Source: Neisseria lisongii (GTDB taxonomy: Bacteria; Pseudomonadota; Gammaproteobacteria; Burkholderiales; Neisseriaceae). Taken from it: DNA of 64,000 nucleotides. Positions 16,578 through 25,570 of this stretch are shown one piece after another (the first letter of the stretch is position 1; every line of letters begins with the position of its first letter). The notes beneath the pieces are model-generated. The model did no database searches, was not told the DNA's origin, and saw only the letters and a program-made list of their open reading frames with translations. The position numbers and the translations under genes are program-made. The stretch lies in contig NZ_CP116766.1 in assembly GCF_028463985.1 (NCBI RefSeq), forward strand, positions 1,984,001 to 2,048,000, read 5' to 3'.

Positions 16578-17834
16578 TCAAACCTGTTTTTCAGACGGCC
16601 TGCGTTCAATTTCAGGGAAATTGACCCGGCTGTAAAAGCTGCCGTTGATTTGGGTGGTGTTGATGTGATACATGCGGTAGGCGTGGAACAGCTCTTTGTC
16701 GGGCGGTGTCGGATTGCGCCAAAAACCGGCAAGGTCGCTTTGGTCGGTCATGCCCGGAATATCGTAATGCGCCCGCCCCAAAACTTTGACCGGCATACCG
16801 TGAATCATCGCCGATAAACCGCTGGTGCTGTTGATGGTTACCATGCCGATACCGTGTGCCAGAAAAACGGGTAGGGGAACGTCATGCACATAGGTTACCC
16901 GGCCGGAAAGTTGCGGGTGTTGTTTGATAAAACGTTTGATGTCTTCGGCGTAGTCGATAAAGCCCCTGTCCATCGGGTGATGTTTGACAATCAGATGGGT
17001 GTCGGCGGGTGCATGTTCGGCAAACGAAGCGAGAACGTGCAGTAAAAACGAGCGTACCGAGTCGAAATCGCAATGAATACGCACTTGGCTGTCGTTGAAG
17101 ACTTGTAGCGGAACAATAAAGAATTTGCCGAATACGCCGGCTTCCACCTGTTTGCCAAGGGTAAAATCTTCCAGCCGGTAGCTGAGGCGTTTGAAAGCCG
17201 ATAAGGTCCACAAATGCAGATAATGGCAGAGCGAAGCCGAGCGGTGGTGGACATAGTTCGGATATTTTTTGCGGCCGGAACGGTTTTTCAGATAATACAG
17301 TGCCGCATTTTTTGCCATCGGCGTGAAACCGCCGGGAACGGTCGGCGGTGCGTGGTAGGTTTGCTCTGCCAGCTTCGGATATTGCTCAAGAAAGAAACCG
17401 GCTTCGCGTGGAAGTGGGGAATAGGCATTAACACCGGTTTTTTCCAGCGTAACGAAAAACGGGCGGAAATAACCTTCTTCAAATGCCCAAAAACCAACGC
17501 CTTGGCTTTCGCATACTTGGCGGGCAATGCGGTGATAGGGGCGGGTGTCGCCGAAACAGGCAACCGCCTGAATATGGTGGCGGCTCAGATAGCTGCCGAG
17601 AAATTCGGCAAATTCGTCCAAACCTGCGGTATAGGCGAGCGTGTGGGCGGTGCGTTCCGGATAAAAATATTCATCACCGGCATTGAAATTGAATTTATGT
17701 ACGGTTTTGCCGTGTCGGTTGTGCAACCATGCGGAAAAATGACGGAAAAACGACCCTACCGGCCCTTGCAACAACAGAATGTTGTCGGCCGAGTCAATGA
17801 GTTGGTGCAAATGGCTGCGGATTGGGTGCGTCAT
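16578..17834 (-). CDS. lipB: Capsule polysaccharide lipid-anchor Kdo transferase LipB (KpsS family)
   Basis: 418 residues, matching the length and sequence of meningococcal LipB/CtrF from memory of the family. KpsS/LipB enzymes add the first Kdo to (lyso)phosphatidylglycerol, making the anchor that KpsC/LipA extends before capsule export. Visible motifs are LLLQGPVGSFFRHF near residue 20, HKFNFNAGDEYFYP, EEGYFRPFFVTLE, LIVKHHPMDRG, and VTINSTSGLSAM in the nucleotide-binding half of the GT-B-like fold. It reads the same way as rfbC, 335 bp downstream of it. In meningococci lipB follows lipA; no lipA is present here or anywhere in the window. It may depend on a lipA located elsewhere, or be a leftover of a rearranged capsule locus. 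Confidence 0.88.
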   Translation of the reverse strand: MTHPIRSHLHQLIDSADNILLLQGPVGSFFRHFSAWLHNRHGKTVHKFNFNAGDEYFYPERTAHTLAYTAGLDEFAEFLGSYLSRHHIQAVACFGDTRPYHRIARQVCESQGVGFWAFEEGYFRPFFVTLEKTGVNAYSPLPREAGFFLEQYPKLAEQTYHAPPTVPGGFTPMAKNAALYYLKNRSGRKKYPNYVHHRSASLCHYLHLWTLSAFKRLSYRLEDFTLGKQVEAGVFGKFFIVPLQVFNDSQVRIHCDFDSVRSFLLHVLASFAEHAPADTHLIVKHHPMDRGFIDYAEDIKRFIKQHPQLSGRVTYVHDVPLPVFLAHGIGMVTINSTSGLSAMIHGMPVKVLGRAHYDIPGMTDQSDLAGFWRNPTPPDKELFHAYRMYHINTTQINGSFYSRVNFPEIERRPSEKQV

Positions 17835-18124
17835 TAACTTAATTAATATGTGGTATGTGTCGGTTATTCTTCAACCCTGTTTTTTATTTCGGAAGGGTTG
17901 TGTCGTTTTGGAAACGTATTTTTTATTAGGAAACCGCAAGTAAGGATATGTGTTTTTGGTAGGTTATCTAGGTAAGGATACGCTGAATCGGCGCATGGGC
18001 AAAGTGCTGTTGCGGTTTATTTTTTGTGGGCGTGGCGGTGGCAGAGATAATCGTTTGATTTTCCGCACGGCATAAGGCAGGGTGGAATGTTGTTTTTTTG
18101 CAAAAACGGAATGGAAAACACGGT
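17835..18124. other. Gene-free spacer between rfbC and lipB
   Basis: No open frame with coding character and no trace of lipA that I can recognise on either strand. The only structure is a weak CAACCCT/AGGGTTG hairpin (17872-17900). The stretch is visibly AT-rich compared with its neighbours, and a promoter for lipB presumably lies here. Confidence 0.5.
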
Positions 18125-18166
18125 AGGCCGTCTGAAAACTTGCTTTGCTTGTTTTCAGACGGCCTT
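18125..18166. terminator. Inverted DUS pair after rfbC
   Basis: AGGCCGTCTGAAAACTTGC and TTGTTTTCAGACGGCCTT form a long stem immediately after the rfbC stop (minus strand). Confidence 0.65.
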
Positions 18167-18169
18167 GTG

Positions 18170-18709
18170 TCAGAAAGTAAAGGCTTCGCTAAGCGGTTTG
18201 CCGGCTAAGTCTTTGGCGGAGAGTTTCGGCTCACCTGAGAGCGGCCAGTCGATGGCGACGGTCGGGTCGTTCCAAATCAGGGAATGTTCGGCTTGGGGAT
18301 TGTAGTAATCGGTGCATTTATAGACAAACTCGGCTTCGTCGCTTAAAACGTAGAAGCCGTGGGCGAAGCCTTCGGGAACCCACAGTTGGCGTTTGTTGTC
18401 GGCGGAGAGAACAGCGCCCGCCCATTGGCCGAAGGTTGGGGAATGGCGGCGCATATCGACGGCAACGTCGAAGACTTCGCCGATAATCACCCGCACCAGT
18501 TTGCCTTGGGTGTTTTCGCTTTGGTAGTGCAGGCCGCGCAGAACGCCTTTGCCGGATTTTGAATGGTTTTCCTGTACGAACGTGCGTCGGGCGATGTGGG
18601 TTTGGAACCATTCGTCCCGGAAGGTTTCCATAAAGAAGCCCCGCTCGTCGCCGAATACTTTGGGTTCGAGCAGTTTAACGTCGGGTAGGGCGGTGGGTAA
18701 GATGTTCAT
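18170..18709 (-). CDS. rfbC: dTDP-4-dehydrorhamnose 3,5-epimerase
   Basis: A 179-residue RmlC cupin that epimerises C3 and C5 of dTDP-4-keto-6-deoxyglucose. The start at 18709 (MNILPTALPDVKLLEPKVFG) follows AAGGAAC; the longer open frame upstream overlaps rfbA out of frame and is not coding. Motifs are FGDERGFFMETFR, HSKSGKGVLRGLHYQ (catalytic His region), DVAVDMRRHSPTFG, and WVPEGFAHGFYVLS with the active-site histidines. It lies 11 bases after rfbA in the order galE-rfbB-rfbA-rfbC, which is region D of neisserial capsule loci. No rmlD follows, as in meningococci. Confidence 0.94.
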   Translation of the reverse strand: MNILPTALPDVKLLEPKVFGDERGFFMETFRDEWFQTHIARRTFVQENHSKSGKGVLRGLHYQSENTQGKLVRVIIGEVFDVAVDMRRHSPTFGQWAGAVLSADNKRQLWVPEGFAHGFYVLSDEAEFVYKCTDYYNPQAEHSLIWNDPTVAIDWPLSGEPKLSAKDLAGKPLSEAFTF

Positions 18710-18720
18710 GATGTTCCTTT

Positions 18721-19596
18721 TCAGACGGCCTGCGGTTTCAGCAGGCGCTGGAGGTAGCGGCCGTATTCGTTTTTTGCCATCGGTCGGGCGAGGGCTTCGA
18801 GTTCGGCGCTGCTCAGCCAGCCGTTGCGCCAGGCGATTTCTTCGAGACAGGCGATTTGCAGGGACTGGATATGTTGGACGGTCTGTACAAACGAGGCGGC
18901 TTCGTGCAGGCTTTCGTGGGTACCGGTATCGAGCCAGGCAAAGCCCCGCCCTAAAATCTGTACGTTGAGGCTGCCGTCTTCGAGATACATTTGGTTGATG
19001 GCGGTGATTTCGAGTTCGCCCCGTTCGGACGGGCGGACTTGTTTGGCAAATCCGACTACTCGGTTGTCGTAGAAATACAGACCGGTTACTGCCCAGTCGG
19101 ATTTGGGGTGTGTGGGTTTTTCTTCGATGGAGAGGGCTTTGAAGTGTTCGTCGAATTCGACCACGCCGAAGCGTTCGGGATCGCGGACTTGGTAGCCGAA
19201 GACGGTTGCGCCGTTTTTTTGGGCCGCTGCCTGCTGCAGGGTGCGGGTAAATGATTGGCCGTAGAAAATATTGTCGCCTAAAATCAGGCATACGGAATCG
19301 CTGCCGATAAAGTCTTCGCCGATTAAAAATGCCTGCGCCAGCCCTTCGGGGCGGGGTTGGACGGCGTAGCTGAGACGGATGCCGAAGCTGCTGCCGTCGC
19401 CGAGCAGGCGTTGGAAGGCGGCGTTGTCTTCGGGGGTGGTGATAATCAGAATGTCCCGTATGCCGGCGAGCATCAATACCGATAATGGGTAGTAAATCAT
19501 GGGTTTGTCGTACACCGGCAAGAGTTGTTTGGACACGCCTCGGGTAATCGGGTACAGCCGTGTGCCGGAACCGCCGGCGAGGATGATGCCTTTCAT
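18721..19596 (-). CDS. rfbA: Glucose-1-phosphate thymidylyltransferase
   Basis: A 291-residue RmlA enzyme making dTDP-glucose from dTTP and glucose-1-phosphate. Residues 4-16 (IILAGGSGTRLYP) are the nucleotide-binding signature, followed by VSKQLLPVYDKPMIYYPLSVLM. LILGDNIFYG and EEKPTHPKSDWAVTGLYFYD are further hallmarks, and the length is typical. It feeds rfbB upstream and is 11 bp from rfbC. The gene's 3' end overlaps a DUS (TTTCAGACGGCCTG encodes the final residues on the other strand). Confidence 0.95.
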   Translation of the reverse strand: MKGIILAGGSGTRLYPITRGVSKQLLPVYDKPMIYYPLSVLMLAGIRDILIITTPEDNAAFQRLLGDGSSFGIRLSYAVQPRPEGLAQAFLIGEDFIGSDSVCLILGDNIFYGQSFTRTLQQAAAQKNGATVFGYQVRDPERFGVVEFDEHFKALSIEEKPTHPKSDWAVTGLYFYDNRVVGFAKQVRPSERGELEITAINQMYLEDGSLNVQILGRGFAWLDTGTHESLHEAASFVQTVQHIQSLQIACLEEIAWRNGWLSSAELEALARPMAKNEYGRYLQRLLKPQAV

Positions 19597-19627
19597 GTTT
19601 TCTCCTGTGGGCTTGTGTTTTGATGTT

Positions 19628-19733
19628 TATCGTGAAATAAGCTCAAAGCACTACGGTGTTGGCTTCGCCTTGCCGTATTACCCATACTGTCTGCGGCTCG
19701 CTGCCTTGTATTGCTTTGAGTTTATTCCACCAG
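19628..19733. mobile_element. Correia-like MITE, terminal-repeat class CTCAAAGCA
   Basis: TATCGTGAAATAAGCTCAAAGCA (left) pairs with TGCTTTGAGTTTATTCCAC (right). The body holds ...GTTGGCTTCGCCTTGCCGTATTA...ACTGTCTGCGGCTCGCTGCC. It sits between rfbB and rfbA. Confidence 0.75.
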
Positions 19734-19748
19734 ATTGGTGAGTTCGTT

Positions 19749-19787
19749 ATTTTCAGACGGCCTCGACGGATAAGGCCGTCTGAAAAT
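19749..19787. terminator. Inverted DUS pair after rfbB
   Basis: ATTTTCAGACGGCCT ... AGGCCGTCTGAAAAT. It lies inside the rfb cluster, so rfbB may be partly separated from rfbA-rfbC. Confidence 0.55.
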
Positions 19788-19812
19788 AGGGGTTTTCTTA
19801 TTCAAATTTGGT

Positions 19813-20880
19813 TCAAGCAGATGTGCCTAAGCGTTGCAAACGGTAGTTGCCGTTCAGCACGTTTTGCCACCATTCCCGATTATTCAAATACCACAATACG
19901 GTTTTGCGGATACCGCTTTCAAAGGTTTCCTGCGGCTGCCAGCCCAACTCCCGCCCGATTTTGGCGGCATCGATGGCATAACGCATATCGTGGCCGGGAC
20001 GGTCGGTAACGTGGGTAATCAAATCCCGATAATGCGCTACGCCTGCCGGTTTTTGCGGTGCGAGTTCTTCCAACAGTTCGCAAATGGTGCAGACGACTTC
20101 GAGATTGGTTTTTTCGTTGTGGCCGCCGATGTTGTAGGTCTCGCCTGCCTGAGCGTGGGTAATCACATGATAAAGCGCCCGGGCGTGGTCTTCGACGTAT
20201 AACCAGTCCCGAATCTGCAAGCCGTCGCCGTACACCGGCAACGGCTTGCCGGACAGAGCGTTGAGAATCATCAGCGGAATCAGTTTTTCCGGAAAATGAA
20301 ACGGGCCGTAATTGTTGGAACAGTTGGTTACAATGGTCGGTAGCCCGTAGGTGCGCCGCCATGCTCGTACGAGGTGGTCGCTGGAGGCTTTGGAGGCGGA
20401 ATAAGGGCTGCTTGGCGAATAAGGTGTGGTTTCGGTGAACAAATCATTGTTGCCGTGTAAGTCGCCGTACACTTCGTCGGTGGAAATATGGTGGAAACGG
20501 AAGGCGGCTTTGCCGGGTTCATCCAAGCCCTGCCAATAGTTGCGGGCGGCTTCGAGCAGGGTGTAGGTGCCGACGATATTGGTTTCGATAAAGGCGGCGG
20601 GGCCGTCTATCGAGCGGTCGACATGGCTTTCTGCCGCCAAGTGCATCACGGCATCGGGGCGGTATTGTGTAAAAATACGGTCGAGTGCCGCACGGTCGCA
20701 AATATCGGCCCGCTCGAAATGATAACGGGGCGAACCGGCAACTGATTGCAGCGATTCCAGATTACCGGCGTAGGTCAGCTTGTCGAGATTGACCACGGTA
20801 TCGGCGGTGTGGTTGATAATATGGCGGACAACGGCGGAGCCGATAAAACCGGCACCGCCGGTAACGAGTATGGTTTTCAT
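19813..20880 (-). CDS. rfbB: dTDP-glucose 4,6-dehydratase
   Basis: A 355-residue short-chain dehydrogenase/epimerase-type enzyme converting dTDP-glucose to dTDP-4-keto-6-deoxyglucose. GGAGFIGSAVVRH at residues 8-20 is the NAD+ site. HLAAESHVDRSI, STDEVYGDLHGN, and YSASKASSDHLVRAW with the catalytic Tyr-Lys pair are all present. It follows galE by 110 bp on the same strand. The last residues are GTSA; length and motifs look intact. Confidence 0.95.
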   Translation of the reverse strand: MKTILVTGGAGFIGSAVVRHIINHTADTVVNLDKLTYAGNLESLQSVAGSPRYHFERADICDRAALDRIFTQYRPDAVMHLAAESHVDRSIDGPAAFIETNIVGTYTLLEAARNYWQGLDEPGKAAFRFHHISTDEVYGDLHGNNDLFTETTPYSPSSPYSASKASSDHLVRAWRRTYGLPTIVTNCSNNYGPFHFPEKLIPLMILNALSGKPLPVYGDGLQIRDWLYVEDHARALYHVITHAQAGETYNIGGHNEKTNLEVVCTICELLEELAPQKPAGVAHYRDLITHVTDRPGHDMRYAIDAAKIGRELGWQPQETFESGIRKTVLWYLNNREWWQNVLNGNYRLQRLGTSA

Positions 20881-20990
20881 AAGCTGACTTGTAAATGAAC
20901 TGTGCCAATATGCTTTAACTGAACAGAGGCGCTGTGTTTGGTGCTTGAAAAAGCGGCCAAGTGATACCGCCGCATTTTCAGACGGCCTGT

Positions 20991-22007
20991 TTAATCTTCA
21001 TATCCGTTGGGATTTTGCGACACCCAGCGCCAAGAGTCGGCCATCATCTGTGTCAAATCACGCTGTGCTTTCCAGCCGATGCGGTCGGCGGCATGGGCGG
21101 GGTCGGCGTAGCAGACGGCAATATCACCAGCACGGCGGGGCTGGATTTGGTAGGGGATGTTTAAACCTGAAGCCTGTTCGAAGGCTTTGACGATGTCTAA
21201 AACCGAATAGCCGTTGCCTGTTCCCAAATTGAAAATATGCACGCCCGGTTGGTCGGCGCAGGCCTGCATGGCTTTCAGATGGCCGTCGGCGAGATCGACA
21301 ACATGGATATAGTCCCGTACGCCGGTGCCGTCGTGGGTCGGGTAGTCGTTGCCGAATACTGAAAGACAGGGCAATTTGCCTGAAGCGACTTGACAGACAT
21401 AGGGCAACAGGTTATTTGGAATGCCGTTCGGATATTCGCCGATTAGGCCGCTTTCGTGAGCGCCGACGGGATTGAAGTAGCGCAGAATCATCATGCTCCA
21501 ACGCTGATCGGCTTTTTGTATGTCTGCCAAGATGCGTTCGACCATATATTTGGACGTGCCGTAGGGATTGGTGGTGCCGCCGACCGGCAAATCTTCGGTA
21601 ATCGGCGTGCGTTCGGGGTCGCCGTACACTGTTGCCGATGAGCTGAACACCAGATTGAATACGCCTGCTTTGGCCATTTCTTCTGCCAGAATCAGGCTGC
21701 CGCAGACGTTGTTGTCGTAGTATTTCACCGGCTGCGCCACGCTTTCGCCCACGGCCTTCAAACCGGCAAAGTGCATCACGGTGTGAATCTCGTATTGCGC
21801 AAAAATCTGTTGCAGCAGCGCCCGATCCCGAATGTCGCCTTGGAAAAACGGAATTTCCCGGCCGGTAATGGTTTTCAGGCGGGGGAGAATGTTGGCGGAC
21901 GAGTTGCACAGGTTGTCGAGAATCACGACATCGTGGCCTGCCTGAATCAGGGAAATGGCGGTATGCGAACCGATAAAGCCGGTGCCGCCGGTAACGAGAA
22001 TGGTCAT
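20991..22007 (-). CDS. galE: UDP-glucose 4-epimerase
   Basis: 338 residues; interconverts UDP-glucose and UDP-galactose for capsule and lipooligosaccharide. The start at 22007 (MTILVTGGTGFIGSHT) has GGAGA 8 bases upstream; the frame opens four codons earlier without a ribosome site. NAD-binding GGTGFIG lies at residues 7-13. AGLKAVGES, SSSATVYG, and PYGTSKYMVERIL with the YxxxK catalytic pair follow, as does RYFNPVGAHESG. It is the first of the four region D genes and sits 110 bp after galU. A single DUS lies just past its stop. Confidence 0.95.
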   Translation of the reverse strand: MTILVTGGTGFIGSHTAISLIQAGHDVVILDNLCNSSANILPRLKTITGREIPFFQGDIRDRALLQQIFAQYEIHTVMHFAGLKAVGESVAQPVKYYDNNVCGSLILAEEMAKAGVFNLVFSSSATVYGDPERTPITEDLPVGGTTNPYGTSKYMVERILADIQKADQRWSMMILRYFNPVGAHESGLIGEYPNGIPNNLLPYVCQVASGKLPCLSVFGNDYPTHDGTGVRDYIHVVDLADGHLKAMQACADQPGVHIFNLGTGNGYSVLDIVKAFEQASGLNIPYQIQPRRAGDIAVCYADPAHAADRIGWKAQRDLTQMMADSWRWVSQNPNGYED

Positions 22008-22038
22008 AAGTATCTCCAATATAAATGAATTTGAGTTT

Positions 22039-22085
22039 AGGCCGTCTGAAAACCGGGATTGGGAAAATGGATTTTCAGACGGCTT
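22039..22085. terminator. Inverted DUS pair between galU and galE
   Basis: AGGCCGTCTGAAAACC and GATTTTCAGACGGCTT flank a 19-base loop, downstream of galU on the minus strand. Confidence 0.55.
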
Positions 22086-22117
22086 CCGAATGCGTATCTG
22101 TTTGGGGAAACGCAGGA

Positions 22118-22981
22118 TTACAGATATTTTTTCAAGATTTCTTGGAAACCGTCTTTCAATTCGGGGTGTTTCAAACCGTAGGCGACGGTGGCTTCCAAAT
22201 AACCCAGCTTGCTGCCGCAGTCGTAGCGGGTACCTTCAAACGGGTGTGCCAACACAAATTCGTGATCCAACAGACGGGCGATGCCGTCGGTCAGTTGGAT
22301 TTCGCCGCCGGCACCGCGCGGAAGGTCGGTGAGTAAATCGAAAATGCGCGGTGTCAGAATATAGCGGCCGACCACGGCCAGATTGGACGGCGCAACTTCC
22401 GGTTTCGGTTTTTCCACAATATTGGTTACCCGTTGGTAAGATTTCAGCTGCTCGACTTCGACAATACCGTATGAACCGGTTTGCGAAGGTTCAACCGTTT
22501 CCACCCCCAAAATGCTGTTGCCGCTCTGATGGTAAATATCCACCATCTGTTTCAACGCACCTTGCGGCGCATCAATCAAATCGTCCGCCAAAATCACCGC
22601 AAACGGCTCGTTGCCGACGGCAGGACGGGCGCATAAGACGGCGTGTCCCAAGCCCAAAGCCTCCGCCTGACGGATAAAGATGCAGCTGACATGATCGGGC
22701 AGAATGCCGCGTACGCAGTCCAACAGCTGACGTTTTTCCCGTGCTTCCAACTCCGCTTCCAATTCGTAGGCCTTGTCGAAATGGTCTTCGATACTGCGTT
22801 TGTTGCGGCCGGTGATAAAAATCAACTCGGTGCAACCGGCAGCCACGGCCTCTTCGGCGGCATACTGAATCAGCGGCTTATCGACCACCGGCAGCATTTC
22901 CTTGGGATTGGCCTTGGTAGCCGGCAGGAAACGGGTACCCATACCGGCTACGGGGAAAACGGCTTTTTTAATCGGTTGCAT
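22118..22981 (-). CDS. galU: UTP-glucose-1-phosphate uridylyltransferase
   Basis: 287 residues; makes UDP-glucose, the substrate of the adjacent galE. I place the start at 22981 (MQPIKKAVFPVAGMGTRFLP) because GGAGA lies 9 bases upstream; the frame runs 20 codons further without a better site. Motifs are VAGMGTRFLPATKANPKEMLP near residues 10-30, KPLIQYAAEEA, LADDLIDAP, and VEKPKPEVAPSNLAVVGRYIL. Its position, head to head with ctrA, is where meningococci carry the capsule synthesis genes (region A). Confidence 0.94.
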   Translation of the reverse strand: MQPIKKAVFPVAGMGTRFLPATKANPKEMLPVVDKPLIQYAAEEAVAAGCTELIFITGRNKRSIEDHFDKAYELEAELEAREKRQLLDCVRGILPDHVSCIFIRQAEALGLGHAVLCARPAVGNEPFAVILADDLIDAPQGALKQMVDIYHQSGNSILGVETVEPSQTGSYGIVEVEQLKSYQRVTNIVEKPKPEVAPSNLAVVGRYILTPRIFDLLTDLPRGAGGEIQLTDGIARLLDHEFVLAHPFEGTRYDCGSKLGYLEATVAYGLKHPELKDGFQEILKKYL

Positions 22982-23039
22982 AGGAATCATCTCCGTTTGG
23001 ATGTTTGGGTTGGACAGTTGTGGCATATTTATTCCGAAC

Positions 23040-23045
23040 ATTATA
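23040..23045 (-). promoter_or_regulatory. Candidate -10 box for galU
   Basis: TATAAT on the minus strand, about 60 bases before the galU start, with no good -35. It coincides with a TATAGTGATT sequence resembling a MITE end. Confidence 0.35.
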
Positions 23046-23173
23046 GTGATTTTGAATGTTGATGCCTATCTCGGTATCCCTTCTTCAGGCAACGGTTGTT
23101 GTCGAACTACCACGGATAAGGGGAAGTTGTTAGAATATCGGGCTTATGCTTCGGCCGATGGGGTGTGGGAAAT

Positions 23174-23202
23174 GACAACCGGGCGGCATTGTGGGCTATA
23201 AT
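23174..23202 (+). promoter_or_regulatory. Candidate promoter for ctrABCD
   Basis: A perfect TATAAT at 23197-23202 is preceded by ATGACAAC around 23172-23179 (a TTGACA-like box at 17-19 bases). The leader to ctrA is about 28 bases. Confidence 0.55.
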
Positions 23203-23236
23203 GCGTTTATTTATTCAAAATATCGGGTGTGAATCC

Positions 23237-24400
23237 ATGAAATTCATCAAACAAAGCATCATGACGGCGGTTTGTGCAGCGGCATTGGCCGCCTGTTCGG
23301 CATTGCCGTCTTCCGGCCCGTCGGCAAGACAGGTCGGTGCATTGGTGCAGCAGAATGCGCAGATTCCCGAAGTGGAACTGATTGATGTGGACGGCAAGGT
23401 GGCAAACAGTCTGTATCAGACGCAAAGCCATCAATCGTTCAGCCAGTTGGGCGAAGGTTATGCGTCCAACGGGGCGGTCAATATCGGCGATGTATTGGAT
23501 ATTATGATTTGGGAAGCGCCGCCTGCGGTGTTGTTCGGCGGCGGTTTGTCGAATACCGGTTCGGGCAGCGCCCAACAGACCAAATTGCCCGAACAGATTG
23601 TCAATGCCCGTGGTTCGGTGTCGGTGCCGTTTGTCGGCGATGTGCCGGTAGCGGGGAAAACGCCGCTGCAGATTCAGGACATCATCAAAGGCCGTCTGAA
23701 AAAGATGGCCAACCAGCCGCAAGTTGTGGTGCGTTTGCTGCAGAATCATGCGGCGACAGTGTCGGTGATTCGTGCCGGCAACAGCGTGCGTATGCCGCTG
23801 ACCACCGCCGGAGAACGGATTTTGGACGCTGTGGCGGCGGTGGGCGGCTCAAGTGCCAATGTGCAGGATACCAATGTGCAGCTGACACGGGGCAATGTGG
23901 TGAAAACGGTGGCGCTGGAAGATTTGGTTGCTAATCCGAGACAGAATATCCTGTTGCGCCGGGGCGATATTGTAACCCTGATTACCAATCCGAGCAGCTT
24001 TACGTCTATGGGCGCAGTCGGTACGACTCAGGAAATCCGTTTTTCCGTCAAAGGTCTGTCGCTGGCGGAAGCCGTGGGCCGGATGGGTGGTTTGCAGGAC
24101 TGGCGTTCCGATGCACGGGGCGTGTTTGTGTTCCGTTATACGCCGCTGGCGGATTTGCCGTCTGAAAATCAGGAAAAATGGCTGGCGCAGGGCTATGGCT
24201 TTGAAGCGGCAATTCCGGTGGTGTACCGTGTCAATATGACCGATGCCCATTCCCTGTTCTGGCTGCAGCGTTTCCCGATTAAAGACAAAGATATTGTGTA
24301 TGTATCGAATGCGCCGCTGGCGGAAGTACGCAAATTCCTGTCGTTTGTGTTCTCGCCTGTGGTCAGCAGCGTAAACAGCATCAACAATTTGACCCATTAA
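23237..24400 (+). CDS. ctrA: Capsule export outer-membrane lipoprotein CtrA (Wza/KpsD family)
   Basis: The outer-membrane secretin-like polysaccharide export (OPX) channel of ABC-type group 2 capsules. I start at 23237 (MKFIKQSIMTAVCAAALAACS), which gives a lipoprotein signal with lipobox LAAC; an in-frame extension upstream has no signal function. 387 residues, as in meningococci. The poly-export domain around YASNGAVNIGDVLDIMIWEAPPA (roughly residues 80-170) and SLBB-type repeats around VIRAGNSVRMPLTTAGERIL follow. The C-terminal amphipathic segment SFVFSPVVSSVNSINN would form the outer-membrane helix. The sequence closely resembles meningococcal CtrA. It is followed by ctrB after 12 bp. 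Confidence 0.95.
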   Translation: MKFIKQSIMTAVCAAALAACSALPSSGPSARQVGALVQQNAQIPEVELIDVDGKVANSLYQTQSHQSFSQLGEGYASNGAVNIGDVLDIMIWEAPPAVLFGGGLSNTGSGSAQQTKLPEQIVNARGSVSVPFVGDVPVAGKTPLQIQDIIKGRLKKMANQPQVVVRLLQNHAATVSVIRAGNSVRMPLTTAGERILDAVAAVGGSSANVQDTNVQLTRGNVVKTVALEDLVANPRQNILLRRGDIVTLITNPSSFTSMGAVGTTQEIRFSVKGLSLAEAVGRMGGLQDWRSDARGVFVFRYTPLADLPSENQEKWLAQGYGFEAAIPVVYRVNMTDAHSLFWLQRFPIKDKDIVYVSNAPLAEVRKFLSFVFSPVVSSVNSINNLTH

Positions 24401-24412
24401 TGGAAATCAATC

Positions 24413-25570
24413 ATGTCTGAACAAGTGCTTGCCGCCGAAACTGCGGCGGGAAAAAACAAAAAACCGGCCAAATTTTCTCCGTTGAAAAAAATCAACCCGC
24501 TGATGTGGCTGACAGTGGTTTTGCCGACCGCTTTTTCGATTGCGTATTTCGGTTTGTTTGCTTCCGACCAATATGTGTCCGAATCCAGCTTTGTGGTGCG
24601 TTCGCCGAAAAGCCAGAGCAGCCTGAACGGTTTGGGCGCTATTTTGCAGGGAACGGGTTTCTCCCGTGCCCAAGACGATTCCTACACCGTGCAGGACTAT
24701 ATGAAATCCCGCTCGGCTTTGGAAATGTTGAACCAAACCTTGCCGGTGCGTGATTTTTACGAACAAAAAGGCGATTTGATCAGCCGTTTCAACAGCTTTG
24801 GCTTCAATGGCGAAAACGAAGCGTTTTATCAATATTACCGCGGCAAAGTCCATGTCGATTTCGATAATGTTTCCGGCATTTCTTTATTGCAGGTAACGTC
24901 GTTTTCCGCCGCCGATTCCAAACAAATCAACCAAGCCTTGCTGAAACAGGGCGAGGCGCTGATTAACCAGCTCAACGAGCGGGCGCGGCGGGATACGGTG
25001 CATTATGCCGAACAAGCAGTCAAACAGGCGGAAGAAAATGTGAAAAACGCTTCCGCCCACCTGACCGAATTCCGGATTAAAAACGGCGTATTCGATTTGA
25101 AATCGCAATCGGAAGTGCAACTGGGGCTGGTGTCCAAACTGCAGGATGAGCTGATTGTGATTCAGACCCAGCTTGACCAAGTGCGGGCGGTTACACCGGA
25201 AAACCCGCAGATTCCGGGTTTGGTGGCACGGGAAAAAAGCCTGCGCAAAGAAATCGCCCAGCAGATGCAGTCGATTTCAGGCAGCGGCAAAGGCTCGCTG
25301 ACCGGACAGGCATCGGAATATCAGCGTGTCTATCTGGATAACGAATTGGCAGAAAAACAACTGGCGGCGGCGATGACTTCTTTGGAAAGCGCCAAAGCCG
25401 AAGCCGACCGCCAGCAGCTGTATCTGGAAGTGATTGCCCAACCGAGCGAGCCGGATACCCATCAGAAACCGGAACGGATCTACAACATCATCGCCACTTT
25501 GGTAATCGGTTTGATGGTGTACGGTATTTTAAGCCTGCTGACCGCCAGCATCAGAGAGCATAAAAACTGA
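24413..25570 (+). CDS. ctrB: Capsule export inner-membrane/periplasmic adaptor CtrB (KpsE family)
   Basis: A 385-residue polysaccharide co-polymerase/export protein linking the CtrCD ABC transporter to CtrA. One transmembrane helix lies near residues 31-52 (NPLMWLTVVLPTAFSIAYF) and another near the C-terminus (IIATLVIGLMVYGILSLL). Between them is a long periplasmic region rich in heptads and Gln/Glu/Lys (about 190-345), the coiled-coil hairpin of this family. The stop overlaps the ctrC start by one base (TGATG), so the genes are translationally coupled. Confidence 0.95.
   Translation: MSEQVLAAETAAGKNKKPAKFSPLKKINPLMWLTVVLPTAFSIAYFGLFASDQYVSESSFVVRSPKSQSSLNGLGAILQGTGFSRAQDDSYTVQDYMKSRSALEMLNQTLPVRDFYEQKGDLISRFNSFGFNGENEAFYQYYRGKVHVDFDNVSGISLLQVTSFSAADSKQINQALLKQGEALINQLNERARRDTVHYAEQAVKQAEENVKNASAHLTEFRIKNGVFDLKSQSEVQLGLVSKLQDELIVIQTQLDQVRAVTPENPQIPGLVAREKSLRKEIAQQMQSISGSGKGSLTGQASEYQRVYLDNELAEKQLAAAMTSLESAKAEADRQQLYLEVIAQPSEPDTHQKPERIYNIIATLVIGLMVYGILSLLTASIREHKN

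Noticed and set aside
18710..19291. N-terminal extension of rfbC
   Set aside because: The extension overlaps rfbA out of frame and is Arg/Pro-rich shadow sequence; the RmlC fold starts at 18709.
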